A DNA stretch of 64,000 nt from Neodiprion pinetum (GCF_021155775.2 NC_060235.2:10277193-10341192), one strand, 5' to 3'. Positions 8,880-20,476 are shown, counted from the stretch's first letter. Numbers and translations: made by a program. Notes: generated by a model from the sequence alone, not told the origin.

Positions 8880-9365
8880 ATGCGATGGAGGGGGCGCCAC
8901 ATACGACGAACCTGCGGTAACACCCGGTAACACCAAACTGTCGGTAAGATCGGAGATAACAATTTCGTCGGTAAAATGTTTACCATCTAACAATAAAAAA
9001 ATGTGTAATGTCTGCTCATCCGACGGTGAAAAAATCAAAATGGCTGCTCATCCCACCAAGCAAAAAATCCCATTATCAAACTATCTGACGATAAAGAAAT
9101 TCAAAATTGCCGCTCATCCGACTAAGCAATAATCGGAATGACCCCTCATCTGACTAAGCAAAAATCAAAATGGCTGCTCATCCGACTAAACAAATAATTC
9201 ATTGTCAAACTGTCTGTCGGTAATATCGGGTGAAAATACTGGTGGCGCCATCTATGTTACCGCTTCAGCCGGTAACAATATCGTGGATAAGGCTTACCAT
9301 CGCGGTGGTAACATACCGACTGTCGGTAAGGGATCGGGATACGCTGTCGGTACGCCGCCATTTTG
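8880..9365 (+). repeat. Interspersed GTCGGTAA and GGCTGCTCATCCGAC repeats
   Basis: CTGTCGGTAA or close variants recur at about 8938, 9207, 9309 and 9340. Four to five copies of a unit around AAAATGGCTGCTCATCCGAC(T)AAGCAAA lie between 9005 and 9195, with irregular spacing of roughly 50 bp. The GTCGGTAA motif also marks arrays at 37080-37250 and 45090-45260, next to the other Polinton-like element. There is no gene. Confidence 0.65.
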
Positions 9366-9397
9366 TGGTCCAGAACCGGCGTATCTCTACTACTTCT

Positions 9398-9627
9398 CCA
9401 CCATTTTTTTTCCAGCTTACTAATTATTGTTTCGTGCGTCGAAATATTACCTTCATAGCCTGCTAATATTTCTTTCAACGAAAACTAGCATTCCTGTCAA
9501 CATTCTGCTATCTGCAATGAAATGTGATTGATTACAGCGACGACGTCCTTATCTTCAGATTGGCCCTTCTCATGTTCTGCAGGAAGACGGGCGAAAAATG
9601 TCTTCATACACGAGGCATGGTATCTAG
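9398..9627 (-). pseudogene. Third exon of an insect repetitive-protein pseudogene
   Basis: A minus-strand exon preceded by an acceptor (TTTACAG at about 9628). It starts in phase and reads RYHASCMKTFF, then DKDVVAVINHIS. After two in-frame stops (near 9497 and 9485) it continues FSLKEILAGYEGN, THETIISKLE. These blocks, with the RYHxSC signature, belong to a widespread family of uncharacterised, often transposon-derived arthropod proteins. The remaining exons are at 14346-14969, beyond the gypsy insertion. Downstream of 9398 the frame runs into the GTCGGTAA repeat region, so the 3' end has been lost. Confidence 0.65.
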
Positions 9628-9702
9628 CTGTAAATTGAGAATTGATGCAATTATTTATAGAATCATGTGTGCAATTAATTGTCAATGTGCGGTAAAGATA
9701 GA

Positions 9703-9858
9703 TGTCACGACCGAGCTTATACGCCACCTAACGGTGACGCCTAGAAGCAGACAAATAAAGATGGCTGCAGGTCGAACACGACAAAAGCGTCCTCCACATT
9801 TATAAAGTATTTACCGTAAATAAAGTACATTAAACACCACAAGAGTACATTTATTACA
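9703..9858 (+). repeat. 5' LTR
   Basis: 156 bp, TGTCACGACCG to TTTATTACA, with canonical TG..CA ends. It contains an AATAAA at 9755 and further ones near its end. Matched by 14086-14241. Confidence 0.95.
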
Positions 9859-11197
9859 TGGCGCAGTCTGGACTCGACACTACTAGTGATTTCGAAGACG
9901 CCTCAGACGTCACGGTAACCCTAGAAGAATCGACGGACGAGAATCGCTCAGTCGACGAAGCACTTGCTGGAAGAGAAAGTGACGAAGGAAACATGGCACA
10001 GCACTCGCTCAACCTGAAGCCGCCAGAACCTCTCTCATTTAGTGGGAATATTTGAGAAAACTGGAAGAAGTGGTTCAAAAAGTTCGGTATATACCTGCTA
10101 GCCACGGAATCGAATAACAAAGCCGCTGAAGTGAAAAATACGACACCTTCGAGCTCGGTGTAGCGGACGCGAAGAACTACGACAAAGTCGTGGAAGCATT
10201 CGAAAACTTTAGTGTGCCAAAGAAGAATGAAAGTGTGTGTCGACATGTGTTTTTCCAGCGAAACCAAAAACCGGATGAATCGTTCGAGGATTTCTTGACG
10301 GACCTGAAAAAGTTGAGTCAAGATTGTTCGTTTGGGGCCTTGAAAGATAGCCTGATCAAAGATCGCATCATCAGTGGCATAAGAAACACACAGCTAAAGG
10401 ATCGGCTCCTCCGAGAAGAAAACCTGACTTTCGACAGGTGTACGCAGTTGTATAGAGCAGCCGAGCTAGCCAATCAGCGAATTGAAACATTACAAACGAC
10501 CGAGAAAATAGATGTCGTCCAAACAAAACAAAAAGAAAAACAGCAACCGTCCAGCAGAGGATGCAACGGGCCGCGTGGCAACAGAGGCAGAGGGCAGCAG
10601 AGACAACAGCAGCAGTGCCAAGAGCAGAGTAGCAGCGAAGGCCAGCCACCCAGACGACAACAAAACTATACGCAGCAGCAGAACAACGGACAGCCAAATC
10701 AGCAGCAGCAGAATCAATCGTCCTGTAAACGATGCGGGTATCGACATCAAGCGAATAGATGTCCAGCCTTCAATAAACAATGTAAAGCGTGCAATGGGTA
10801 CAATCACTTCGCGCAGGTATGTCGAAGCCGTCAAAAGATAGACGCGGTAACCGAAGATTCAGATACAATTTTCTTAGGAAATGTAGCAGGTAATGATCGC
10901 GTAACTTCGGATTGGTACGAGAAAATAGTATTCGCTGAAACCGGGAAAGCAATATCGTTCAAATTAGACACGGGTGCCGGAGCAAATGTAATCGGATTAA
11001 ACGAGTATCGGAAAGTTGGTCCGAAAAAACAGTTCGAAGCTACCGACCGAAAATTGTCACACTTCGACGGATCTAAACTCACGGTCGTAGGTAAAGTAGA
11101 ATTGGCATGCGAAGTTAAAGGTAAAAAAGAAAATCTTTTAATCTACGTAGTTGATTGCGAAAAACGACACCGCTCATGGGGTTACCGATCATCATAA
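9858..11197 (+). pseudogene. gag: gypsy Gag and protease region
   Basis: The N-terminal acidic segment (9858-10055) ends in a TGA where the conserved region goes on with WKKWFKKFGIYL. A frameshift and probable small deletion near 10137 lead to the main frame, 10190-11197. This has a capsid-like helical part (EAFENFSVPKKNESVCRHVF, PDESFEDFLTDL, LREENLTFDRC), a Gln-rich stretch and two zinc knuckles, CKRCGYRHQANRC and CKACNGYNHFAQVC. The aspartic protease active site FKLDTGAGANVIG follows. The frame is lost at about 11160, inside the protease, where the polymerase frame takes over. Gag packages RNA; the protease matures the polyprotein. Confidence 0.9.
9859..9871 (+). other. Primer-binding site
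   Basis: TGGCGCAGTCTGG begins directly after the LTR. It resembles the PBS of Drosophila 17.6/297-type gypsy elements, which is complementary to a serine tRNA 3' end. The first gag ATG (9858) overlaps the LTR/PBS junction by one base. Confidence 0.8.
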
Positions 11198-14015
11198 AGT
11201 TGAACCTGTTAACCCGAGTAGCGAACATAAGTTTAAATAAGGCTCAGGGAACAAAGGGTTTAATTCAGGAAAATAAAGACCTGTTCGAAGGCATCGGCAA
11301 ACTCAGGTACGTTTACGATTTCAAAATGAAGTCAGGATATGTAGGGAACATCGAACCTTGCAGGAAGGTACCTTTCAAAGTATTAGAGGCTTATCGATCT
11401 GAACTTGAGAGCATGGAACGGGACAAAATTATTAGACGAATAGACGAGCCAACAGAGTTCGAGAATCCGGTTGTACTTGTGAAAAAACCGGATAATTCGC
11501 TTCGAGTTTGCTTAGACCCCCAGTACCTGAACTCGTGCCTGCTCAGAGAACATTACAAATTACCAACTTTCGAAGAAATAGCTTCAAAGATGACAAACGC
11601 GAAGATTTTTACAGTTCTAGACGCGTCCAAGGCTTTTTGGCAGGTTGAGTTATCGAAAGCGAGTTCAAAACTTACCACTTTCCAAACACCTTTTGGTAGA
11701 TATTGCTTTCTACGCATGCCTTACGGTATTATAACGGCTCCCGAGATCTTCCACAGACTTTACAAACAGATTTTTAGTGACGTTCCGAATGTCGAAGTTT
11801 ATATCGATGACATTATAATCTGGGCACAAAACAAAGAAGAGCATAACAAAATCTTGCAGCAAGTTTTCACGAAAGCTCGTGAAAACGGAGTCAAGTTCAA
11901 TCTCGGGGAATGTAAAATCGGTAAAAGTGACGTAAAGTTTTTGGGTCACGTTTTCACAAACCAAGGTATCAGAATAGATGCTGATAGAATTCAAGCCGTC
12001 ACGGAAATGAAGAAACCGACTGACACAAAAGGGGTCGAAAGATTGTTAGGCATGATAACATACGTAGCCAAATTCATCCCGAATTTATCCGACGTAACAG
12101 CCCCACTCAGAGAACTGATAAAAAAAGGAGTGGAATTTCATTGGGTAGAAGAACACGAAGTCGCGTTTAAAAAGATCAAAGAGAGACTAACAAGCAATCC
12201 CGTGTTACAGTATTATGACACAAATGCCGATTGCAAGCTGAGCGTAGACGCGAGTGGAACAGGAGTAGGAGCAGTCCTCTTGCAAAATAACCTACCGATA
12301 GCTTATGCTTCAAAAGCATTCACGACTTGCCAAAAAGCCTCGGCACAAATCGAAAAAGAAATGTACGCGATTGTGTATGGGTGTGAGCGATTTCGCCAAT
12401 ATATAATAGGAAAGCCTATATTTGTAGACAGCGATCATAAGCCTCTGGTACCCATCTCGAAAAAACCGATAGCAGACATTCCTGTGAGGCTCCAAAAAAT
12501 GCGTTTGCGGTTACAACCGTACGATGCCGAGATCACCTACAAACCCGGCAAAGATTTGTTAATCGCAGACAGCCTTTCGCGCGCGCATTTGACAAAGACG
12601 AACGACGACGACGATATAAACACGCACATCTTGAATATTGTGTTGTCCGAAAGCATGAGCGACAAGAAAAAGCTAGAGTTCGTAGCTGAAACTGAAAGTG
12701 ATAACGAGTTACAAACAGTAATTAAACTGATCCGAACGACTTGGCCGAAAGAAATCAAAGACGTACCTAAGATTGCCAAGCCGTACCACACTTACCATCC
12801 AGAACTTTTCGAGTCAGATGGGTTAGTATTCAAGAATAACTGTGTAGTAGTACCTAGTCGAATGCGTGAAGAAGTCCTCAGCAAGCTACACTACAATCAC
12901 ATGGGCATCGAAAAGACTAAGAGCAGAGCTCGCGATATCGTTTTCTGGCCGGGAATGAACAAACAAATTCAAGACACGATCATGGATTGTGCAGTTTGCC
13001 AAAAATTCCAAAAAAGTCACCAGAACGAAACATTAATTTCGAACGACGTACCGAGTAATGTCTGGGAGAAAATAGCCGTCGACTTATTTTATTTGCAAGG
13101 ACAACCGTACCTAATAATGGTCGATTATTATTCTAAATATGTAGAGATAGGATTACTGACAAATGAATCGAGCGAAACTACGATAGTAATGATAAAATCT
13201 CTGTTCGTGAGACACGGAATACCAAAGATAGTCAGATCCGACAACGGACCGCAGTTTAGTAGCCACAAATTCAAGGAATTTGCTAAAGCTTGGGGTTTTG
13301 AACACACAACGTCGAGCCCTACTTATCCGAGAAGTAACGGGCTAGTCGAACGTTTTGTACAAACGGTGAAAAAAATGGTGAAAAAAGCGAAAGAGGATAG
13401 AAAGGATCCGTATTTAGCGTTGCTGGAGCTCCGTAACAAACCGATCTCCAATTGTATCGAGTCTCCCAATAGATTAATGTTTAACAGAAACGTACGTGGA
13501 GTGCTACCTGATTTCTTAGAGCATTGACGTCCCGAAAACGAACCGATCAGAGCCAAGCTAGTCGAAAAACAAACATCACAAAAATACTTCCACGATAAAC
13601 GATCACGAAATTCCCAGAACTATCGACAGGCTAAACTGTAAGAATACAGAATAAAGACAAGACTTGTAAACCCGGATTAGTTATTCATAAAAGCGACAAA
13701 CTGCGCGCGTACGAAGTTATGAAAGAGTCTGGAACAATCCTAACGCGAAACAGAAAGTACCTCAATCGAGACCAAAACGGAAACTTTAGAGTCAAACATC
13801 CTCCAGACTATTTCGACGAACTCCCTCACAATGAAGAGACGAATCGCGAAAACGAGAACACCTTCGGCGAAACTCGTGAAGTAGAACAACAGCTTCCTAC
13901 TGAGATTGCAGCAAATCCCGAAGCATCGAAAAAACACGCTCCACCGCCTCGAGCAACTACTCGTAGTGGACGTGGAATTATCCGACCCGGCTATCTTAAA
14001 GATTATATTACTTAA
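11155..14015 (+). pseudogene. pol: gypsy Pol: reverse transcriptase, RNase H, integrase
   Basis: The open frame runs 11155-13527. Reverse transcriptase: LRVCLDPQYLN, FTVLDASKAFWQ, the active site VYIDDIIIW at about 11800-11825 and KFLGHVFTNQG. RNase H: LSVDASGTGVGAVLLQ at about 12240. Integrase: the HHCC finger (HYNHMGIEKTK to CAVCQ) at about 12890-13010, first catalytic Asp in VDLFYLQGQPYLIMVDYYSK, SDNGPQFSS, and the Glu in NGLVERFVQ. After the TGA at 13525-13527 the integrase C-terminal domain continues through further stops and a shift into the frame of 13719-14015 (LRAYEVMKESGTILTRNRKY), which ends before the polypurine tract. The enzyme cores look intact, but the polyprotein cannot be made as one piece. 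Confidence 0.92.
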
Positions 14016-14061
14016 AAATTGTATCCGTATTCTTATACTACAAACCATTTATATTGTTTTT

Positions 14062-14085
14062 TAAAAAAAAAAAAAAAAGAGAAGA
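14062..14085 (+). other. Polypurine tract
   Basis: A16-17 followed by GAGAAGA, ending immediately before the 3' LTR. It is the expected plus-strand primer site. Confidence 0.85.
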
Positions 14086-14241
14086 TATCACGATCGAGCT
14101 TATACGCCACCTAGCGGTGACGCCTAGAAGCAGACAAATAAAGATGGCTGCAGGCCGAACACGACAAAAGCGTCCTCCACATTTATAAAGTATTTACCGT
14201 AAATAAATTACATTAAACACCACAAAAGTACATTTATTACA
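14086..14241 (+). repeat. 3' LTR
   Basis: 156 bp, TATCACGATCG to TTTATTACA; the initial TG has become TA. Six differences from the 5' LTR. Followed by the target duplication ATAGA. Confidence 0.95.
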
Positions 14242-14345
14242 ATAGATCACGGAATAGATCTACTCAAGAGAGACATGAAGAATCAATGCATTCGGAGAAT
14301 ATATTGTCGCACACTACTAGAATAATGAGTAATCATACACCATAT

Positions 14346-14969
14346 CCTCCGCTGCAATCAGATTAGTATTTTTGATGCGTGAAACGATCTTTCCACTGAA
14401 TGAGGCCTGCCTTTCCCTTGAAATCTTGATAATCTTATCATTAGTAGTAAGACTTTGGATCAGTCCGATGGAATTACATTCGCCTAAGTTCTTTTTCTTA
14501 GTTCTTTCAATAAAAATTTCTCGAACACATCCTGCGTGTAAAGTAGATACGTATTCTTCCGATGAAAAGATGGTACATTCAACCTCCGAACTATTTCACT
14601 TGATTCTCCTGTACCAGAAATAAAAATTTTCCATTACGTCCAAAACATCATAATGTTTTATCATTTATAGCGTCAGTTATTTTAGTAAGAAAGACTAAAA
14701 ATTCTTTTAAACTACAAAAGTAAATAATCTCTCACCTGTATTTGCTTCTATGGCGGCAACGATCCTTTTTTCATCCATATACAATTTCTGACACTCGATC
14801 TGCACAATAACTGAATTCAATTCGTGAAACTGATGTAATTTATTGTCTTTACCTAATTTAGAGCGAATACTCGGTTGTTTTAGATTTTCAATCCTCTCTC
14901 CTTAACTTTAAGGATATCACTTTCACTTCAACCCTTTTCACATGTAAAACAATGTATTTTTTCTTCCAT
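14346..14969 (-). pseudogene. First two exons of an insect repetitive-protein pseudogene
   Basis: Exon 1 (14736-14969): ATG at 14969, a CxxC pair (IHCFTCEKG), an in-frame TGA, VKERGLK, then after a frameshift KLHQFHELNSVIVQIECQKLY and IVAAIEANT. It ends at a consensus donor CAG/GTGAGA. Exon 2 (14346-14608): acceptor TGGTACAG, in-phase RRLNVPSFHRKNTYLLYTQD, a frameshift near 14500, then QSLTTNDKIIKISRERQ and NTNLIAAE. Its donor looks mutated (ATATGG where GTATGG would keep the phase). Exon 3 is at 9398-9627. The ERGLK, Glu-Cys-X-K-X-Y and RYHxSC series is typical of a repetitive, uncharacterised arthropod protein family with several Cys/His motifs. Function unknown. Confidence 0.6.
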
Positions 14970-15565
14970 TTTCACACGAACAGTATAATCACAAATATGT
15001 ATGACGTACTTTACAACTATGATCCTAGGCTACATATACACTGATGTATGACGGTGTCAAAAGGGACGCCGAGCAGGCACGAAAGGCCCCCCATCCATCT
15101 CTTCGTCAGATGGAAGTTTTCTGTTCCTGCAGGCAAACAGGATATGTATGTCTTTAGAATAACGGAATGAATGAAAACATCTCTTCTGTAGCTAATGAAC
15201 TTGAAGATATTTTCCTTGTCAGTCAGCTATTAAAAACGACTTACGATAGAATAAATGAGAAAATCAGCAACAAATAATACACGTCATCGTTTAAACTTGA
15301 ATCGCTTAGACACAATTTGTTACCTATCGGTTTAAATTTCTCCGACGTAAAATTGGATCGGAAATCGCAAATGTCAACTTTCAAATACGAACTGTTATTA
15401 TATCCGAACTTCGCACCAAATCAATTTTCAGTGTAATAAAATACAATAAAATATTTCATTTGTACAACTTGATCTAAGGATATTCGTTGTAATTGTACAT
15501 CGAACCTCGAAATGATCCAATCAGCAAATAATGAAACGCAAAGGGTCAGAAAAAACAAGTAAAAC
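14970..15565. other. Intergenic, no gene seen
   Basis: AT-rich sequence without a coherent ORF, terminal repeat or RNA signature that I can support. Confidence 0.5.
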
Positions 15566-15931
15566 TGTTAAACTGCTCTCTCTTGTTGTTGGTGCTTGGT
15601 GAACAACGTGTAGCTGTTATCACTCCTCAAATTTTCTGGGCGCTTTTTGAGTTTTTCTTTTGTGAGTTAGGTCTGTCTACTATCGGTCGGTTCGCGCTGT
15701 GCCGGTTCTTAAGTGGTATAAAATGTTGAGAAAATGAGTTTATTGAACTCGTATCTCCCGCGCCTGCGTGCGCTGCTCTATGGGGAGAAAGATAGTATGA
15801 GTGGTCTCCGAGAGGAGTGCTTGAGTGATTGGATGAGAGCTGAGCAGTTAGCCTTCCTGTAAACCTGTAGAGCAATGTAACTACGTTTCTTTGTATTATA
15901 TAAATATTTTTTTCTTTATCTGATCTCAACA
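15566..15931 (+). mobile_element. Possible solo LTR
   Basis: Begins TGTTAAACTGC and ends GATCTCAACA, giving TGTT..AACA inverted ends. It has a moderately GC-rich interior and a TATATAAAT/TTTTTCTTT region near the 3' side, as in LTR promoters and R regions. There is no target duplication (AAAAC left, TCGTG right) and no internal region, so this rests on shape alone. Confidence 0.3.
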
Positions 15932-16231
15932 TCGTGTATCGTTAACTGATTGATAAAAGAAAATCATTCCTGCTCATCCTGAATATCCCAACATAAAACT
16001 CTTCGCGCCTTGTACTGCGGCTATTAAATAATTGGGACTTTCAGTGCATCATAACCCACTGTACTTTCTCGGACGGTTTGCCTTTGTTGTTTTTTTGAAG
16101 CTGTCAGTGTCAGTGTCAGACTAGTGAGGTTGAACGCAGCCTTTGTTGACTGTTGACTGTTTTTGGGATTACCTTCGTGTCATCTATAGACGGCTATTGA
16201 TATCAATTTGCGATACCGAGTTACTGATAGT

Positions 16232-17240
16232 ATGGCTCCTCCAAACTGTGCTTTGTGTTACGCTGCTATAGATATCCCTAGTAGTACCATTACCACTGGC
16301 GACAAATGTAAACGTTTCATGCTATCTGTCTCAAAATACGGTTTCAGGTTGAAACTAGCTGGGCTGCGACAGATCGTGTTAGTAGTTGCTGCCCTACTTG
16401 TACGAGAGATGAGACAACCGCGATTGGAGCAGGAATTCAAAAAATTTCATCTCTGCTCGTGACTATGAACACTCGCCTTGGTACGTTTGAAGCCACAGCT
16501 GCCAAGGTCAGCACGCTTGTAACGGTTGTCGAGGAACTTCGCGGAAAATTTGACAGCATGCTAGCCGATAACGTAGCACTCAAATCAGGTCTCGGAACTG
16601 TCAATGCTACTGTAACAGAGGTAAAGAAAAATGTTGACTAGTTGGCAGAGGTAGCGTCTCGCCATTCGGCAGAGATTAGCGAAATTGGCGACAAGCTTGT
16701 CATCAGGCAGACTGGTGTGCTGGCGCCTGCTGATAAGGCTATGTTGTTGCGGGTAGCTTGCAATCAAGTTGTAAACCACCTTATTATTACAGGGATTCGA
16801 GATGGTGGTCATCGCGAGCGTTTAAATAAAATATTGACTAAACTGCTTGCGGCTCTTAATATACAGTTGCCTCCTGATGCCATAATCCGTTTCGAACGAA
16901 TGGACCGATACAGCTGCTCCTGGCTCTCCTTCTGCCTTCACTGCGCGTCCTCTCCTGTAAATCCTTGGGCCTCCTACCTGGTGCGATCGCGTAATTGCGG
17001 CTAAGAAGATCAAGACTCAACTCCGAGCTGCAGAAATCGATGCCACCCTTTCGGACTGATAGGTTTATGTTAATAAAAGGCATCCCATGCAACTTCACCG
17101 ATATCGCAGTCAGATCTTGAAGAAGTACCCGTCGCTGAGCCCGAGGTCTGCGTGGATAGCTGATGCGACGCTGTTTGTTCGACCTGGACCGGGGATCAAA
17201 CCGTTACGCTTGCAGCTTCTTCCGACTTGTCGACCTTAAC
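16232..17240 (+). pseudogene. LINE ORF1
   Basis: ATG at 16232. The N-terminus reads MAPPNCALCYAAID and CKRF, and after a frameshift a CCPTC motif follows, together fitting a PHD-type zinc finger as found in CR1-group ORF1 proteins. A predicted coiled-coil region follows (LVTVVEELRGKFDSML to TEVKKNVD, ending in TAG at about 16640), then LAEVASRHSAEISEIGDKLV, VNHLIITGIRD and KRHPMQLHRYRSQILKKYP. At least three lesions lie between 16320 and 17060. Its role would be nucleic-acid binding and RNP formation. Confidence 0.65.
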
Positions 17241-17283
17241 CCGAGCCTTACAATGACTCCCAGCTGCGAGTGTTTCCAAACCC

Positions 17284-19832
17284 ATGCGCTCACTGACTCG
17301 CCCGGAGCTCCTCAATGTTTGCTACCATAATGCCCAGTCGATACCCGCCCACATTGATGAATTTCGCGAGTTCTTTCGGTTAATCACATACCACGTGATT
17401 GCTGTTTCCGAAATCTGGCTCAGCGACGGGATATTGGACGTACAGGTGATGTTGCCATCTTACAGGCTGCACAGGGTTGATCGTCGAGGGTGACATGGGG
17501 GCGGTGTTGCCTTCTTTGTACACCAGGAACTTTGCTCTTCAACGGTTACTACGTCCGCTGCTCTTCCAGTGGATGGATATCCTGAATACCTTTTAATAAA
17601 AGTCAGCGTTGATGCTGGAATGAAGTTTGTGTTCGCGGTCGTATATACAACCCCTAAAATTAGTAATCTCGATATATTTGAGGAACTTGTTCGGCGACAA
17701 TCTCGCTATAAGTTCTCGTGTGTTCTCGGTGACTTCAATGCGGATCTGACATCTGGAGCTTATGACTCGGTTCATCTCAGCGAATTTTTTGCGTAACAGG
17801 GATATGATATCATGCCAATGCAGCCCACTCATCATACTGCCACCTCTGATACCTGGCTCGATATATGTGCTGTCAGCAATATTAATCTCCTGGAGTCCCG
17901 GGATCAATCGTTGAGTCCATTTCTCTCAGGGCATGATCTTATATATGCTGTTGTGAGGTATGGTGTGCTTAAGCAAGAGCCACGCGTTATTCGATACCGG
18001 CCGTGGGATTGTGCTGATTTTGATGCTGCATCTACTGCCTTATCTGCGTTTGATTTTTCACAGTTTGCGTTGCTGCCATCAATAGATGAACGGTTGTCAA
18101 TCTTCAATAACCTTATGAAAAAGGTAATAGATTGTGCTGTACCTGTCAGGGAATTCACTTTGCGGCGATCACCTGCGCCTTGGATATCGCTAGACATCAG
18201 AAGCCTGATGAAAAAGCGCAATGCCTGTTACCGGTCCTTTAAGAGATCTAGCAGTGTGGAAGTTTTTGCCGAATATGTCGTGTACCGTAGAGACGTGAAG
18301 CGTGCTTTAGCAGCTGCCAAGACTGGTCACATACAAGAGCGGTTCAATACTTGTGGTGATGCGCGATCGTTTTGGTGTGAGATGGACAACCTCGGTCTCA
18401 CCAAGTGTAAAAAACCACCGGCTGCTTTGCCTAGTGGGATTATGGTTGATGATCTTAATGGAAACTTTTTGTCTAGTACTGTGACTGTGCAGTATGATGG
18501 CCCAGTGGTACAGAACCTTGCCGAGAGGCAGATAGAATCCTTCATCTGCTCACCGATCACAAACAGATGTGTCAACAGTGCGCTGTCACGTATTACAACT
18601 CGTGCATGTGGTCCTGATAACCTTCCGATACAGGCTTTTAAGACATTAAAAAATCTACTGATGCCGCTGATTGTGTATTTTCTGAACTCTCTCCCAACAA
18701 CGGCATCGGTTCCGTTATTGTGGAAATCCTCAATTGTCGTGCCTATAGCGAAGGTTCGCGATCCCATTGGCCCGTCAGATTTTAGGCCAATATCGCTTCT
18801 CTGCGCGCTCTCTAAAGTGCTTGAACGGATAGTATATGATCAACTCGCGGTGCATTTTGCGCGCGGTAATTATCTCGATCCACGTCAGACTGAATTTCGT
18901 GATGGTATGGGAACACAATCAGCCGTCTTGCGTTTGGTGGATGACTGTAGAATTGCGATTGACGATCGCATGGTGACTTTCGTGGTGTTTTTGGACTTCT
19001 CCAAATCGTTTGACATGGTAAACCATGCGCTACTTCTGTCGAAGCTGCGAACTTTCGGACTATCTGACAATGTGCTTGAGTGGTTCAACTCGTACCTATC
19101 TGACCGTACGCAAGTGGTTCACGATTCTAGTGGTATCACCTCGCGGCTACGTCCTCTCCTGACAGGTGTACCGCAAGGCAGTGTTCTCGGCCCGTTACTA
19201 TTTTCAGTTTCCATAAATGATCTTTCCCATTGCCTCTCGCGGTATCGCCATCTGCTTTACCAGATAACCTTGTAATATATCTCAGTTGCTTGCCGTCTAA
19301 AGTGAACGAAGCGTTAGCCTTGGTTAATGCTGATATTGAGAGTATCGGGTTGTGGAGTGCAAGGAACCGTCTTAGACTGAATGTAGATAGAAATAAAGCT
19401 ATGGTCATTGGCAGCTCTAAATATGTAAACGCGGTCTGTGTAACGCAGCTCCCTCCTCTCAGTCTGGGGGGTCATCCTATTGACATCGTAACCAGTTTTA
19501 GATATCTTGGGGTTATAATAGATCGAACACTGTCACGGACGGAACACATTACTAAAGTGTGTAAACGTAGCGCGTCTACTCTATATCAGTTGAGGATGAC
19601 AACCTATGACGTGGATGTTACGCTTAAGAGGCGCCTGGTCGCATCTCTTGTACTACCGATAACTGACTACTGTGCAGGAGTGTTCACTAATCTTTCTGAA
19701 GGCCTATATAGGAAAATTTCTGTTGCGCTCAACAATTGCGTGCGCTATGTTTTTTGTCAAACGCGGTTTGTGCACATATCCGACTTTCGACGAAAGCTCG
19801 ACTGGCTCACCATGCGCGATCGCCGACTGTAA
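17284..19832 (+). pseudogene. LINE ORF2: endonuclease and reverse transcriptase
   Basis: The endonuclease starts near 17284 (NVCYHNAQSIPAHIDEF, VIAVSEIWLS) and, after a TGA at about 17491, continues to CVLGDFNADL at about 17740. A stop at 17794 precedes SDTWLDICAVSNI and SGHDLIYAVV. The reverse transcriptase runs in the frame 17812-19275: FRPISLLCALSKVLERIV, QTEFRDGMGTQSA, FVVFLDFSKSFDMVNH and GVPQGSVLGPLLFSVSINDL. The frame breaks at about 19262, exactly at the catalytic motif: the Tyr codon is followed by a one-base loss and the second Asp position reads Asn. The C-terminal region continues in 19230-19832 (LVIYLS, NRLRLNVDRNKAMVIGS, FRYLGVIIDRTL). Confidence 0.9.
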
Positions 19833-20424
19833 ATTATTGGTTGCATTTTCTATAAGGCCATACATAAAGGGCTTCCTGGCCTATTCTACAGCTTTCAGCC
19901 AAGTCAGTATGCATCGCGTCGTCGTGACCCGTCGCGAACTGACACTCTCGTCCTACCGTCGCGCGTCGGCTCGTACGGTGACGTATCAAAAGTCTTTTGC
20001 GTATGTTGGCGTTAACTTTTGAAACTCTTTGCCTCCGTCAATCACATCAGCGTCCACCTTGCCGGTGTTTCGTGTTGCCCTGTTAGAATATCTGCGAGCG
20101 GAAGAGGCTGAGCGTGTGCGACGAGGGTGATGTTTGTGAAATGATTGAAATCGACTGATGTATTGTATGATGTCTGATGTATGCTGTATGATGCATTATG
20201 TGCGTAGAATATGGCTGCTCTCTCTGTATATACGTTTTTCATTGAGTTTGTGTACTATTTTTATTTTATTTTTGTTTTACTTTATATTATATTATTTTGG
20301 TATTGTTCATCAACCGTCATATTTTGTATTATATGTATGTATAATTTTTTTTTATTTTATATATATATTTGTTTTATGTGTGTGTGTCTATGGTTGCTAG
20401 GGAGTATTACACCGCGATCAAATA

Positions 20425-20476
20425 AATATCTCTCTCACTCTCTCACTCTCTCTCTCTCTCTCTCTCTCTTTCTTTC
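20425..20476. repeat. (CT)n microsatellite at LINE 3' end
   Basis: CT-rich tract beginning ATATCTCTCTCACTCTC. It follows AATAAA at about 20421 and probably marks the LINE 3' terminus. Confidence 0.85.

Larger units (their letters stand above)
9703..14241 (+). mobile_element. Ty3/gypsy LTR retrotransposon, structurally complete, decayed coding
   Basis: A 4539-bp element bounded by two 156-bp LTRs with about 6 differences between them (roughly 4 percent), so it is not a recent insertion but not ancient either. ATAGA at 9698-9702 and at 14242-14246 is the 5-bp target duplication. Order: LTR, PBS, gag, protease, reverse transcriptase, RNase H, integrase, polypurine tract, LTR, the gypsy order. 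The coding region carries one gag stop, frameshifts near 10137 and 11160, and stops and a frameshift after 13527. It sits inside an intron of the pseudogene whose exons flank it on the other strand. Confidence 0.95.
16100..20476 (+). mobile_element. Non-LTR retrotransposon, CR1/Jockey group
   Basis: A LINE with ORF1, an APE-type endonuclease and a reverse transcriptase in order, a long AT-rich 3' UTR and a (CT)n tail at 20425-20476. Frameshifts and stops are scattered through both ORFs, so it is inactive. The 5' boundary is approximate. A second, independently decayed LINE of related type is at 45.3-48.6 kb. Confidence 0.88.

Noticed and set aside
10371..10841. Long ORFs on both strands within gypsy gag
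   Set aside because: They are shadows of the Gln-rich gag region in other frames; the zinc knuckles and protease lie in the frame 10190-11197.
15566..15931. Confident solo LTR
   Set aside because: The TGTT..AACA ends are suggestive, but no target duplication or second copy is visible, so it is listed only at low confidence.
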